A DNA stretch of 64,000 nt from Ensifer sp. IC4062. GTDB lineage: Bacteria; Pseudomonadota; Alphaproteobacteria; Rhizobiales; Rhizobiaceae. The stretch's first letter is position 1; each line of letters begins with the position of its first letter. The notes under the pieces were generated by a model. It saw only the letters and a list, made by a program, of their open reading frames with translations, was not told the origin of the DNA and ran no database searches. Of the stretch, positions 17,674 through 26,038 are shown one piece after another. A program made the position numbers and the translations under genes. The DNA lies in contig NZ_JADYVD010000025.1 of the NCBI RefSeq assembly GCF_020193575.1, positions 37,071-101,070 of the forward strand, given 5' to 3'.

Positions 17674-18026
17674 AGATCACGCAAGCCTTTACATTCGAAG
17701 CAGCACATCGATTGCCGAACGTTCCGAGCACCCACAAATGCCACCGGATGCACGGCCACTCCTATCGCGTGGATGTCCAACTCTCAGGGAACGTCGATCC
17801 CCACACAGGTTTCGTGATCGACTTTTTCGACGTCGAACGCGCTTTTAAGCCGCTTCTGGAGCAGTTGGACCACCATACCTTGAATGACATCGACGGGCTC
17901 GAAAATCCGACGGCTGAAAACATCGCCATCTGGATCTGGGAGCGCGCAAAACCCCTTCTGGCGCAGTTGTCATCGATCAAGGTCTTTGAAACTCCTTTTT
18001 GCTCGGCGGAATATGATGGCGACTGA
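17670..18026 (+). CDS. queD: 6-carboxy-5,6,7,8-tetrahydropterin synthase QueD
   Basis: A 118-residue QueD/PTPS-family enzyme that makes 6-carboxytetrahydropterin from dihydroneopterin triphosphate. Zinc-binding histidines are visible in FEAAHRL and CHRMHGHSY, the catalytic Cys is in HKCHRMHGH, and the conserved C-terminal portion reads LDHHTLND, then [13 protein letters not shown]. Length is standard. It overlaps queE at its start and queC at its end, giving a compact preQ0 cassette. GTP cyclohydrolase (FolE) is not encoded nearby and would come from elsewhere in the genome. Confidence 0.95.
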   Translation: MKITQAFTFEAAHRLPNVPSTHKCHRMHGHSYRVDVQLSGNVDPHTGFVIDFFDVERAFKPLLEQLDHHTLNDIDGLENPTAENIAIWIWERAKPLLAQLSSIKVFETPFCSAEYDGD

Positions 18027-18753
18027 ACGTCAGGACGGTGCACTGGTCCTTTTCTCCGGTGGTCAGGACTCCACCACATGCTTGGCGTGGGCACTCGATC
18101 GCTTCCAGCGCGTAGAGACCGTTGGCTTTGACTACGGTCAACGGCATAGAGTGGAGTTGGACTGCAGAGCCAGGCTGCGGACTGAACTTGGCAAGATTAA
18201 TCGCAACTGGCCAAACCGCCTCGGTGACGACCATACGATTTCGCTTTCGGCGCTCGGTGAGATCTCGGACACGGCGCTGACCCAAGACATCGAAATCGAG
18301 ATGGCGAGCACCGGAGTACCAAACACGTTCGTGCCCGGCCGTAATCTGATATTTTTGACATTCGCGGCCGCTCTTGCTTATCGCCGCGGGCTGAAGCACG
18401 TCGTTGGCGGTATGTGCGAGACCGACTTCTCCGGCTATCCCGATTGCCGTGATGACACGATCAAGGCGCTTCAGGTAGCTCTCAATCTCGGAATGGAGAG
18501 CCGCTTCGTGCTGGAGACGCCTCTCATGTGGATCGACAAAGCCGCGACCTGGCAGCTTGCAAAGAACCTGGGCGGGCAGCCACTCGTCAACGTGATCATT
18601 GAAGATTCTCATACATGCTACCTCGGTGAACGCGGCCATCGGCATGACTGGGGCTTCGGATGTGGTGTGTGCCCCGCATGTGACCTGCGCGCGAACGGCT
18701 ACACTAAATTCATCGCCGAAGACGCGGGCGGAACGGAGAATCCCAATGGCTGA
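18013..18753 (+). CDS. queC: 7-cyano-7-deazaguanine (preQ0) synthase QueC
   Basis: A 246-residue ATP-dependent enzyme that converts 7-carboxy-7-deazaguanine to preQ0. The PP-loop is [16 protein letters not shown] (SGGxDS), followed by [10 protein letters not shown]. The region [20 protein letters not shown] and the [17 protein letters not shown] segment are QueC hallmarks, and the C-terminal zinc site reads [14 protein letters not shown]. Tandem ATGs at 18013 and 18016 both fit. It overlaps queD by 14 bases and the transporter gene by 8. Confidence 0.96.
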   Translation: MMATERQDGALVLFSGGQDSTTCLAWALDRFQRVETVGFDYGQRHRVELDCRARLRTELGKINRNWPNRLGDDHTISLSALGEISDTALTQDIEIEMASTGVPNTFVPGRNLIFLTFAAALAYRRGLKHVVGGMCETDFSGYPDCRDDTIKALQVALNLGMESRFVLETPLMWIDKAATWQLAKNLGGQPLVNVIIEDSHTCYLGERGHRHDWGFGCGVCPACDLRANGYTKFIAEDAGGTENPNG

Positions 18754-19312
18754 GCCAGATCGCACACGCCGCATTGAAGGCGCAGTGTTTCTGCTTGCAT
18801 TCACGGCCTGCATCCCTGCCGCGAACTTCATGATCGGGAATATAGGCACATTCTGCGTACCGAATGGGCCCTGTCTGATACCCGTCGGGTTTGGACTAAC
18901 CGCTCCAAGCGGTGTGCTTCTTGTAGGCTTGGCGCTGGTTCTTCGCGACCTGGTGCAAAGACGTCTTGGCTTGATGTGGTCTGTCGGAGCAATCCTGATT
19001 GGTGCAATTTTGTCCACCACATTCGCGGCTCCGAGCCTTGCGGTCGCCTCTGCTTCGGCATTTCTTGCTTCGGAACTTGCCGATCTCTTTGTGTTTACAC
19101 CGTTGCAGCGCAAAGGATTGATTGTGGCGGCGCTCTGCAGCAGCGTTGTCGGATTGATCGTCGACAGCGCGATGTTCCTTTGGCTCGCGTTCGGTTCGCT
19201 CGACTTCCTGACGGGCCAGATCCTGGGAAAGGCGATTATGGTTTTTGTCAGCCTTCCCTTCTTGTTCTTGCTTCGCAAACATGACCGTAAACGGGGGCTC
19301 TATCCTGCATGA
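18746..19312 (+). CDS. yhhQ: Queuosine-precursor transporter (VUT/YhhQ family)
   Basis: A 188-residue membrane protein with about six hydrophobic segments, of the VUT/YhhQ family that imports preQ0 or preQ1. Family marks are [11 protein letters not shown] in the first helix, [20 protein letters not shown] in the second, and [17 protein letters not shown] near the middle. Presence of both a complete queCDE route and an importer suggests a high demand for 7-deazaguanine base in cells carrying this operon. The end of the gene overlaps the ATG (19309) of the next frame. Confidence 0.88.
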   Translation: MAEPDRTRRIEGAVFLLAFTACIPAANFMIGNIGTFCVPNGPCLIPVGFGLTAPSGVLLVGLALVLRDLVQRRLGLMWSVGAILIGAILSTTFAAPSLAVASASAFLASELADLFVFTPLQRKGLIVAALCSSVVGLIVDSAMFLWLAFGSLDFLTGQILGKAIMVFVSLPFLFLLRKHDRKRGLYPA

Positions 19313-19356
19313 CCAAAATCAACCCTGAGGATCCAGTCGGACCTTTTTAAGCAATC

Positions 19357-20214
19357 TTGCATGCGCTGCGCGGGTATCCGTTCGAACATTACCCGCAGGT
19401 TTCGCAGGACGGTGTTGTCAAACATCTTGAAACCGGGTTGGTGCTTGAACGGGCAGGCCGCGAACTGTCACAGTTGAAGACCGCGGTTGGCGGCGATGCT
19501 CTCGAAGCACCGCTAAAACTCGCTCGTCAGTCTCTCGACGAGGTTAAAGCGTTGACAGACTACCAAGACGGTAAGGCGACCAGACTGCTAACGATTGTCA
19601 CGTTCCTCAGCGCCTTTTCAGGCGTCCTTTTCAACCGCTTCTCCGATACGTACCCGCTGCAATTCTTCCTGAATAGCTTGTCCCTCGATAACACGTCGAC
19701 CTATAAGACGGCGCTCGTACCTTTGTCGTATGTGCTGTTCGCGGCGTTTGGGCTGTTGGCTGCATCCGGCGCGTTGGTGACCTTCCATGCGATCCGTGCC
19801 CGGTTTAGATATCCTCGGGTTGCAAGTGAGAAGGGCAAGCCTAAATCGTATGTATTTTTCAAGCCGATCGCCGAGGTCTCCCCAGAAGATTGGAGCAAGG
19901 CTTTTCTTGCTCCTGAGAATCCAGGGAAGTTAAATGAAGAACTACAGTTAAACTATCTTAAGAACTATATCACTGAGGCCTACCTGGTCGCGACCAAGGT
20001 CGCCGACAAGCTGCGCTATCTAGAACCCGCGCAGCAATTGCAGTCTTGGGCAATCAAAGCACTGATCTTTTGGCTTCTGGCGCTGACCGTCACATTTATC
20101 TTTGTAAACCCGCCACAAAAGGATTCTAATGGTATGATTCGAACGGCCATAGCCACCGACTGTGCCGCAGGTCAAAAAGATGCTTTACTCATCCCTAGCC
20201 AGCACTGCAGATAG
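19357..20214 (+). CDS. Membrane protein of the operon, 5' end interrupted by an in-frame stop
   Basis: The natural start seems to be the ATG at 19309, which overlaps the transporter stop (ATGA). That frame reads 13 codons ([13 protein letters not shown]), meets TAA at 19348-19350, and continues open in the same frame. The TTG at 19357 is the next possible start, giving 285 residues. Hydrophobic segments lie near residues 73-93, 119-142 and 232-252, with a soluble middle. The first is preceded by DYQDGKATRLL, a layout like small membrane effectors of nucleotide-signalling defence systems, but I cannot assign a family. It may be expressed by reinitiation, recoding or not at all. Confidence 0.55.
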   Translation: MHALRGYPFEHYPQVSQDGVVKHLETGLVLERAGRELSQLKTAVGGDALEAPLKLARQSLDEVKALTDYQDGKATRLLTIVTFLSAFSGVLFNRFSDTYPLQFFLNSLSLDNTSTYKTALVPLSYVLFAAFGLLAASGALVTFHAIRARFRYPRVASEKGKPKSYVFFKPIAEVSPEDWSKAFLAPENPGKLNEELQLNYLKNYITEAYLVATKVADKLRYLEPAQQLQSWAIKALIFWLLALTVTFIFVNPPQKDSNGMIRTAIATDCAAGQKDALLIPSQHCR

Positions 20215-20974
20215 GTCTCATCGCGACCGCACGACTCCAGTTGTATGCCTGGATGCTGATAATACGTTGTGGGACACAGACGGAGTGTTCGCGGCAGCAC
20301 AGCTTCGGCTACTGGCAAACGTCATCACTGCAACAGGCATTGACATGGCGGGAGAGGATCGGCTGGCGTATGTGCGAGAGATCGATCAGGAGTTGGCGTC
20401 GCGCCATCACCTCGGTCTTCGATATCCTGCTCGTTTGCTGATTGCAGCGCTCTGCCACAGGCTGATCGGTGATGATCCGGCCCTTGCCGCCCGAAAAACC
20501 TGGAAGGATCCTTCTACAATCCCGCTGGCGAAAGAAGTCGCCGAAGCGATTGAAAAGCAATATCTTTCAGATCTGAGCGTGACGCCAAGACTTTTACCAG
20601 GAGTGCATACGGGGCTGGAGCGATTGCACCATGCCGACGCAATCCTCGTTCTTGTCACGGAAGGCGGGCGCGACCGCGTTGGAAAGCTGCTTCGAGCAAA
20701 CAAAATTGCCAGGTATATCAACCGCGTTATCGATGCGCCGAAGCGCAAAGAACTGTTCGTGCGTTTAAGACGTCTCTTCGGTTCTAATGGCTCTGTTTAT
20801 ATGATTGGCGACCAAATAACCCGTGACATTCAACCGGCCGCCGAAGCCGGCCTTCGAACCATTCATATTCCAGGTAAGTTTCGGCCGATCTGGGAGACCG
20901 GCGCTGCCGCTCCGACAATGCAGGAAGTGAGTACCTTCGAAGACGCCGCGAACGCGGTTCTTGCGCGTGCCTGA
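20180..20974 (+). CDS. HAD-superfamily hydrolase
   Basis: About 264 residues, starting at the ATG at 20180 (MLYSSLASTADRSH) inside the 3' end of the membrane-protein gene. HAD motif I is CLDADNTLWDTDG (catalytic Asp pair), motif II is LVLVTEGG near residue 157, motif III the Lys in APKRKELF, and motif IV GDQITRDIQPAAEAG. The inserted helical segment between motifs I and II is a C1-type cap, as in phosphoglycolate-phosphatase-like enzymes. Last gene of the coupled operon; a role in nucleotide or 7-deazaguanine nucleotide clean-up is possible but only inferred. Confidence 0.8.
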   Translation: MLYSSLASTADRSHRDRTTPVVCLDADNTLWDTDGVFAAAQLRLLANVITATGIDMAGEDRLAYVREIDQELASRHHLGLRYPARLLIAALCHRLIGDDPALAARKTWKDPSTIPLAKEVAEAIEKQYLSDLSVTPRLLPGVHTGLERLHHADAILVLVTEGGRDRVGKLLRANKIARYINRVIDAPKRKELFVRLRRLFGSNGSVYMIGDQITRDIQPAAEAGLRTIHIPGKFRPIWETGAAAPTMQEVSTFEDAANAVLARA

Positions 20975-20978
20975 GGCT

Positions 20979-21178
20979 CTACCGCTGCCTTGTCCTATGC
21001 TTTAGACGACTGATCCTCGTCAGGAGGCGAACCTCCCGCCGCACTATCTCTGCGTCGATCGCAGTACGGATAAAGCTGAGCCTGTCCTCGCCCTTCGCAG
21101 GTGTGCGTCCATTCGAGCCTTCGCGCCCTCCGGCAAGGTGAGATTGATATTTTCAGAAAACATCTTTTTGCGGCCCAT
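20979..21178 (-). pseudogene. Frameshifted ribbon-helix-helix antitoxin-like gene
   Basis: From the ATG at 21176-21178 the frame reads MGRKKMFSENINLTLPEGAK, a typical ribbon-helix-helix start, then goes out of frame near 21100. In another frame the expected continuation is present (GEDRLSFIRTAIDAEIVRRE) and runs to a TAG at 20979. A loss of one base near 21100 explains both halves. Such proteins repress toxin-antitoxin operons; no toxin gene remains nearby. Confidence 0.6.
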
Positions 21179-21405
21179 GGATAGCCGGATCCCACGCACC
21201 CCCCACCTTGCGTATCCGGCCTTCTCGCCCATCATACTCCGTTGCGTAATGGAGCATGATTATGCAATCCTGCCCGGATACGCGGCCCTAGGCAACTGAT
21301 TTCATTGCGTTTTCTGCCGCCTGTGCAACGCGTGCCCAAACGTTCGTTTGCGCAACGCTCAAATGCGCGTAGTATCCTCACGCCCGAGAAGCAGCGATTA
21401 GGTGT

Positions 21406-21615
21406 ATGACTATGATGAAGGCGATCTGGCCAGAACCTTCGGACCCGGAAAGCATGATGGAAGCCGCGATTGACCTGTTCGGCGACGAGGCAGCGACTGC
21501 CGTGGCGCATTGCGGTCTTGAGGCCTGGACCGACGGGCGAGCAGACGATTTCGCATTCTGGGTCGACATTTTCCGCAGTCTGACTGGGATGACTTCGGCC
21601 GGCGCCGGAAATTAA
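21406..21615 (+). CDS. Small conserved-looking protein, 69 residues
   Basis: The frame starts at the ATG at 21406 (MTMMKAIWPEPSDPESMMEA) with a weak TTAGGTG upstream. The C-terminal half (CGLEAWTDGRADDFAFWVDI) has the regular Trp/Phe and acidic pattern seen in small DUF6961-like proteins common in Alphaproteobacteria. No membrane segment or signal is visible. Function unknown; it stands alone between the decayed antitoxin gene and the NYN gene. Confidence 0.5.
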   Translation: MTMMKAIWPEPSDPESMMEAAIDLFGDEAATAVAHCGLEAWTDGRADDFAFWVDIFRSLTGMTSAGAGN

Positions 21616-21911
21616 GCGGACTGGTCGGTGCGACGCTTGTCCGTCGATAGCCATTGATTTTGCGCGATGCAGGCTGCTTCGGCTTCTTGCGGTGCAGCGC
21701 CCGCGGCATTATATCCGTTGTAACTTGTTGCATCTGCGTATGTGCAGAATATCTAATTGAGCTCGATTAGGTCTGATTGGCGCGCGTTGCGTCTCATTAG
21801 CGTCCATTTCCTGCGGCGTTTATCGTTTCGTATTGACTTGTGCGCATGCGTGGCGCATACATAAATTACTCCGGCGTGACCGATTAGATATTATGGTTGC
21901 GCCGGCATACA

Positions 21912-21933
21912 AAGGGCTCCCGCGGGAGCCCTT
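21912..21933. terminator. 22-bp perfect palindrome, hairpin or terminator
   Basis: The palindrome is centred on GCGC within CCCGCGGG and is flanked by AAGGG and CCCTT arms; the right arm is followed by a T-rich stretch (CTACTTTT). It could be a factor-independent terminator for the gene at 21406 or a structured leader 25 bp upstream of the NYN gene. The rest of 21616-21957 shows nothing coding. Confidence 0.4.
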
Positions 21934-21957
21934 GCTACTTTTAGGGTTGGGGGATCT

Positions 21958-22809
21958 TTGGGGCGCTCTGCTATTTTCGTCGACGCGGGCTATCTGTTCG
22001 CGCAGGGGAGCACTGCACTCACCGGTAACAAAGTCGCTAGGGCGAAGTTGTCACTCTCGGCGAGGTCAGTCATTGAGGAACTGAAGGCGTTCTGTTCCAC
22101 GAAAGCCCCTACTGGGTCACTGCTGCGCATTTACTGGTACGATGGAATAAGACCAGGTGCAGCGATGAGCGCTGATCAGACTGCAATCGCCGACATGGAT
22201 GACATCAAGTTGCGCCTCGGTTTCATTAATGGGCAGGGGCAGCAAAAGGGCGTGGATTCGCTTATCGTGACTGACTTGATAGAGTTGGCACGGCAAAGGG
22301 CTATCTCTGAGGTGGTGCTGCTGTCTGGCGATGAAGATGTCCGAGTCGGCGTGCAGATTGCTCAGAACTATGGGGTTCGGGTTCATTTGCTGGGCATTCA
22401 TCCGGCGCGAGGGTCGCAGTCGCCGACCCTCCGGCAGGAAGCCGACACCACCTCTGAATGGGACAAGCTCACCGTCGAAAAGTTTCTGTCGCTGCGGTCC
22501 GTTCACCAGCCTGCAATGACCGCTATAGCGGCATCGCCCGCCAAAGCGGCGGTACCCGCCGCAGAAACTGCCGATGATGATAATGGACTTATCATTGCTG
22601 CCGCGTGCTCTTTCGTCGCAGATCTCCAAGAGGCCGACCTTCAGGCAATTGAAATCTTCTGGAAGGATAACAGGGGAGTTCCCCCCGAATTCGACGGCAG
22701 GCTCCTGGCCCAAACGGCTGAGAAGATCAGCAGGCGTTTAGAGAAGGCCGAGATGAGAGTACTCCGTTCGCGGTTTCGAGAGGAGGTCTTAAAGCGACGA
22801 GAAGGGTAG
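21958..22809 (+). CDS. NYN-domain (PIN-like) protein, LabA/DUF88 family
   Basis: A 283-residue protein from the TTG at 21958 (MGRSAIFVDAGYLFAQGSTA), preceded by GGGGGATCT. The NYN nuclease core shows the conserved acidic residues in IFVDAGYLF (Asp9), KGVDSLIVTDLIELAR near residue 100, and LLSGDEDVRVGV near 124; the strand YGVRVHLLGI follows. The C-terminal ~90 residues are a separate helical, charged domain with an Ala-rich linker. Members are predicted RNases and often occur in defence islands. The TTG start should be checked, but no ATG lies suitably close. Confidence 0.72.
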   Translation: MGRSAIFVDAGYLFAQGSTALTGNKVARAKLSLSARSVIEELKAFCSTKAPTGSLLRIYWYDGIRPGAAMSADQTAIADMDDIKLRLGFINGQGQQKGVDSLIVTDLIELARQRAISEVVLLSGDEDVRVGVQIAQNYGVRVHLLGIHPARGSQSPTLRQEADTTSEWDKLTVEKFLSLRSVHQPAMTAIAASPAKAAVPAAETADDDNGLIIAAACSFVADLQEADLQAIEIFWKDNRGVPPEFDGRLLAQTAEKISRRLEKAEMRVLRSRFREEVLKRREG

Positions 22810-22882
22810 AGTTGCCTGCTGAGAATATCACTGTGAATAAGCAGAAGGCGAAAATGTAGGTGTGTTCTGCTAGATTTAATAC

Positions 22883-23575
22883 TCACACGGCAAATGCATC
22901 ATCCGCGCCACACAATACCTCTGGGCGAATTTCTTTGCCTGCATCATCAAAGGCATAAAGAAGGGATACTCGGGCACCATTCCAAACGTAGCGGTAATGG
23001 ACTGTCTGAATCGTTCGGCCAAGAACGTCGCCTCGGAGTACCGCAATGCAAATGGCTGAGGGCCGCTCCGGCGGATGATAAATCACGCCGTCCGCGCCTT
23101 CGGGCACCGAACCTCCCAATCTCCAGCGTTCCTCGCACGATAGATCGATCGGATACTTTCGAAAATCGATGAACCGCCCGCTCACCGGTGTCTTGAGCAA
23201 TCGCATATCGAGGCCGATTGGCGCTTCCTTGGTTCGCGACAAGAAGGCCTGACGACGCTCGACAGACATAGCGAGGGCGGTCTGACGATCGTCTGCCAAT
23301 TCCAGTGCCGGGCGACTACCGTCGAAAAAGCGGCTTCCCTCCGGGTTCAGGTACTTGAAGGGAGCCAGGTTCCAGTTCTGCAGCCTCGGCGCCCTCGGAT
23401 CGGTATGAGCGGATAGCAGCCGGCTCTCCGACTGGAGACGCGGATTCGTCTTGTTCTCTATTTCGACAAGTGCCTCGATCTTGTCCTCGCTGACCAATCC
23501 TTCGTACACCGCGACTGGCGGGAACCGTGACGGAATTAGTCGATAAAACTCGTCCTGGATGGCGACCTCATCCAT
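22883..23575 (-). CDS. RES-domain toxin
   Basis: A 230-residue protein with RES-domain features: FYRLIPSRFPPV at the start (conserved Arg), RFFDGSRPALELADDRQTAL in the middle, and a C-terminal GADGVIYHPPERPSAICIAV that resembles the conserved Ser-bearing region of the fold. RES toxins degrade NAD+ and stop growth. This copy is longer than the classical ~150-160 residue forms, with extra sequence between the conserved blocks. It follows the Xre-type antitoxin gene by 3 bp, forming a normal Xre-RES pair, though the fold assignment should be confirmed by search. Confidence 0.68.
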   Translation of the reverse strand: MDEVAIQDEFYRLIPSRFPPVAVYEGLVSEDKIEALVEIENKTNPRLQSESRLLSAHTDPRAPRLQNWNLAPFKYLNPEGSRFFDGSRPALELADDRQTALAMSVERRQAFLSRTKEAPIGLDMRLLKTPVSGRFIDFRKYPIDLSCEERWRLGGSVPEGADGVIYHPPERPSAICIAVLRGDVLGRTIQTVHYRYVWNGARVSLLYAFDDAGKEIRPEVLCGADDAFAV

Positions 23576-23578
23576 TTG

Positions 23579-23968
23579 TCACCCGCCACGCTGAGCATCG
23601 AGGTACTGGCGCACTCTGTAGATATCGACAACCCTCCCCTGCAGCATGGTGTCGAGTGCGCTTGCTCCATCGAAGAAATCGTTGGGTCGGCGAATCCAAT
23701 CGTCGGCGCGCTCCTCTATGGTAAAGAGAATTCGCAGTGCCTTCCAAATGCTGAGAATGTGCGACAGGCGCTCAACCGTGTCGGCGGGCAACGTGCCGCC
23801 CTCCTTCTTCCACTTGAAGAATGTCGACCGACCTGGAGATCCCAACAGCTTGATCTGATCGTCGACAGACAGACGCCACCGGTCGGCGATGCGGAAGAAC
23901 GCTTCGAGTTCTGCAGGGACCCGAGCAGAATCGCTGCTTGGAGATGACCCTCGAACTGGTTCTGTCAT
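23579..23968 (-). CDS. Xre/MbcA/ParS-type antitoxin
   Basis: A 129-residue protein from the ATG at 23966-23968, with TTAGGAGC upstream. The N-terminal helix-turn-helix (ADRWRLSVDDQIKLLGSPGR, then STFFKWKKEG) is followed by the DUF2384-type toxin-binding part (RLSHILSIWKALRILFTIEE), and the segment NDFFDGASALDTMLQG is a diagnostic end for Xre/MbcA/ParS antitoxins. It is the first gene of the Xre-RES pair and is divergent from the conjugation operon at 24111, so it could control both through the dyads at 23988-24045. Confidence 0.85.
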   Translation of the reverse strand: MTEPVRGSSPSSDSARVPAELEAFFRIADRWRLSVDDQIKLLGSPGRSTFFKWKKEGGTLPADTVERLSHILSIWKALRILFTIEERADDWIRRPNDFFDGASALDTMLQGRVVDIYRVRQYLDAQRGG

Positions 23969-23987
23969 AAAAATCTGCTCCTAAGTC

Positions 23988-24045
23988 CAAGTGTGTACTT
24001 GAACAACGAATGAGTCCATTCTTATATAATCCATATCTGGACTCA
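23988..24045. promoter_or_regulatory. Shared divergent promoter with two inverted repeats
   Basis: CAAGTgtgtACTTG (23988-24001) and TGAGTCCA...TGGACTCA (arms 24011-24018 and 24038-24045) lie in the 142-bp space between the Xre antitoxin gene and the small-peptide gene. A perfect TATAAT (24025-24030) reading rightward is enclosed by the second dyad; TTGAAC at 23999-24004 is a possible -35 with an overlong 20-bp spacing. A protein bound to the dyad would block the promoter of the conjugation operon. Confidence 0.55.
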
Positions 24046-24110
24046 TCCAGAATTTTAATCCGGAATTGCGCCCCGTCAAGAACGGATGCCTGTATTGTAA
24101 GGAGATACTC

Positions 24111-24251
24111 ATGTCGAATACGAATAAGCCGGGCCGGGAAGGCCATCCTGAACACCCCGACGTTCCGAAGGGGCCGCCCAGCCATACTCCGGGTCGCCCC
24201 GATGGCCCGCCGGTGCCCTCTCACCCCCCGTCCCACCGGCCGGTCGGCTGA
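24111..24251 (+). CDS. 46-residue proline/histidine-rich peptide ending in glycine, candidate protein modifier
   Basis: The ATG at 24111 follows AAGGAGATACTC, an excellent ribosome binding site, so this frame is likely translated. The peptide begins MSNTNKPGREGHPEHPDVPK and ends SHRPVG. It has 14 prolines, 5 histidines and many glycines, no hydrophobic core and no predicted beta-grasp fold; it must be disordered. It is the first gene of an operon with an E2-E1 fusion and a JAMM protease, the place held by the ubiquitin-like modifier in Bil or related bacterial operons. A free C-terminal glycine is what an E1 adenylates. By analogy with Pup it may be a disordered modifier, or instead a substrate or regulator. 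Function not established. Confidence 0.6.
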   Translation: MSNTNKPGREGHPEHPDVPKGPPSHTPGRPDGPPVPSHPPSHRPVG

Positions 24252-24262
24252 CGGAGGTGAAC

Positions 24263-26038
24263 GTGCTGACGCGCGGCTCGGATCAGGACAATTGGTGGCA
24301 GGCCTACCCTGGCTTGTATGCCCGGGAGCTGGCGGCCTATGAGGAACATCGCGCATCTTACCGGCCGTTGATCCAACAGGACGGCACCCTAATCCTGGAG
24401 GTTCTGTGGCCGATTGAGAGTGGCGAGATCATCCGACTCAACGTCGGGTACTCGCCGCTGCATCCGTTCTGCCGACCTTTAATATCCGCGCCTGAACTGC
24501 AACTCGAGCGACATCAGAACCCCTTTACGAGGGATTTGTGCCTCCTGACGCAGGACTCTGCCCAGTGGCACCCTCATCAAAAGGTCGCCGATTTCATAGC
24601 AGAGCGGTTGCAGCAGGTGCTGCAGGTCATGAAACTGCGGCGGAAAGAGCAGTGGAGTGAGGCTGCCAGCCTCGAAGAACAAGCGCCCGACCCTGTAACG
24701 CCATATCATATGCACGTTGCAGAGGACTATTCAGCCGTTTTCTTTGATGGGCAGCAGCCCGTTCCAAATGCGCCCCTCGGAACCGCAGTTTTCCTGCTCC
24801 AGGATCGGATGGAGCGAGGAAGGTGTCCACCCTTTCAAGCCATTCTGAGCAAAGTGGAGCCATTGAGCGGCACTTGGATGGCGACGCCCTTTGATCTCCC
24901 GAAACGGGCCGGCTCATGGAAAGAAGTCATCGGGCGCTGGGTACGCCTAGAACCACCATTCCCCGAGTCGCCGGAGGAGATTTTGGCGGCGGCCGAGAAG
25001 GCGATCGAGCGACAATCGGCCCTCTTCCCCGCTCAACTAAAGAAGCTCGCGGCCATCGCCGACAACGATTTATCGATTACTGCCGTAGTTTTTCAGGAGG
25101 AGCTTTCCTACGGTCCTGATAACAAGGGCAACGGTTGGTTTTTCCTCGTCAGCCGGCGTGTGCCTGGTAGCCGCCGTCGACAGGTTTCCTTGGTGCGCGG
25201 ATACCGTTTGTCGAGCGATATGTTCTCGCGCCTGCCGGTCGCGAGTGCTTTGAAAAGCAAAAAGGTCCTGCTCGTAGGGTGCGGAGCCATCGGCAGTTTC
25301 GCTGCAGTCGAGCTTGCGCGTTCAGGCGTCGGTCAGCTGACGATCATCGATTTCGATCTTGTCGAGCCGGGCAATACGGTCAGATGGGCGCTGGGTCGTT
25401 CGGTGTGGGGCCTGCGAAAGACGGCGGCGCTGCACGATTTCCTCTATCACAACTACCCTTGGACAAGTGTCGTACGTGGGAACGCCAAAGTGGGCTCAGC
25501 AATCTCGAACGTGGAGGACGTCCGCAAACTCGAGGGGAATCCCATGGGTCAGCTTCGAGGACTGATCGAGGAAGCCGACATTGTGGTCGACACATCGGCC
25601 TCGACGGAATGCCAGGGCGCCTTGGCAGACATGTGCCGTAGCATAGGAAAGCCCTACGTGTTCGGCCACGCAACAGAAGGCGCGGTCGGAGGCGTTGTGG
25701 CGAGATTCAATCCGGGAGCCCCGGGTTGTTATGTCTGCTTGCAGCAGCATTGGTCCGGCAAGACGCTCCCGCTCCCAACTATTGACAGCTCGGGCACGAT
25801 AGTTCCGACCGGCTGCAACGCGCCAACGTTCACCGGAGGCGCCTTTGACCTGCAGGAAGTGTCGATGGAAGTTGTACGCAGCACGATCGGACTGCTCGCC
25901 CCGGACGTGTACGATTCGGGTGACTGGCAGCTTTCCATTCTTGATCTGACCGAAAATGGCCGGCGCATTCTCCCGCGGTGGAAAGCCGAGACGATCGCAC
26001 CACATTCGAGCTGCAGCTGCGGAGCGTCACAGGGATGA
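24263..26038 (+). CDS. E2-E1 fusion of a bacterial ubiquitin-like conjugation system
   Basis: A 591-residue protein. I prefer the GTG at 24263 because GGAGGTG lies 4-5 bases before it; the GTG at 24257 adds two residues. Residues 1-130 look like a prokaryotic E2 domain with the probable catalytic Cys93 in FTRDLCLLTQDS, followed by QWHPHQKVADFI. Residues about 325-560 are an E1/ThiF domain: nucleotide loop VLLVGCGAIGSFAAVELARS, then IIDFDLVEPGN, with CYVCLQQ near 488 and a terminal CSCG that could bind zinc. This is the Cap2/6E-like arrangement. It overlaps the JAMM gene by four bases (ATGA). No cyclic-nucleotide synthase gene is nearby, so it is not a CBASS operon. Confidence 0.85.
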   Translation: MLTRGSDQDNWWQAYPGLYARELAAYEEHRASYRPLIQQDGTLILEVLWPIESGEIIRLNVGYSPLHPFCRPLISAPELQLERHQNPFTRDLCLLTQDSAQWHPHQKVADFIAERLQQVLQVMKLRRKEQWSEAASLEEQAPDPVTPYHMHVAEDYSAVFFDGQQPVPNAPLGTAVFLLQDRMERGRCPPFQAILSKVEPLSGTWMATPFDLPKRAGSWKEVIGRWVRLEPPFPESPEEILAAAEKAIERQSALFPAQLKKLAAIADNDLSITAVVFQEELSYGPDNKGNGWFFLVSRRVPGSRRRQVSLVRGYRLSSDMFSRLPVASALKSKKVLLVGCGAIGSFAAVELARSGVGQLTIIDFDLVEPGNTVRWALGRSVWGLRKTAALHDFLYHNYPWTSVVRGNAKVGSAISNVEDVRKLEGNPMGQLRGLIEEADIVVDTSASTECQGALADMCRSIGKPYVFGHATEGAVGGVVARFNPGAPGCYVCLQQHWSGKTLPLPTIDSSGTIVPTGCNAPTFTGGAFDLQEVSMEVVRSTIGLLAPDVYDSGDWQLSILDLTENGRRILPRWKAETIAPHSSCSCGASQG

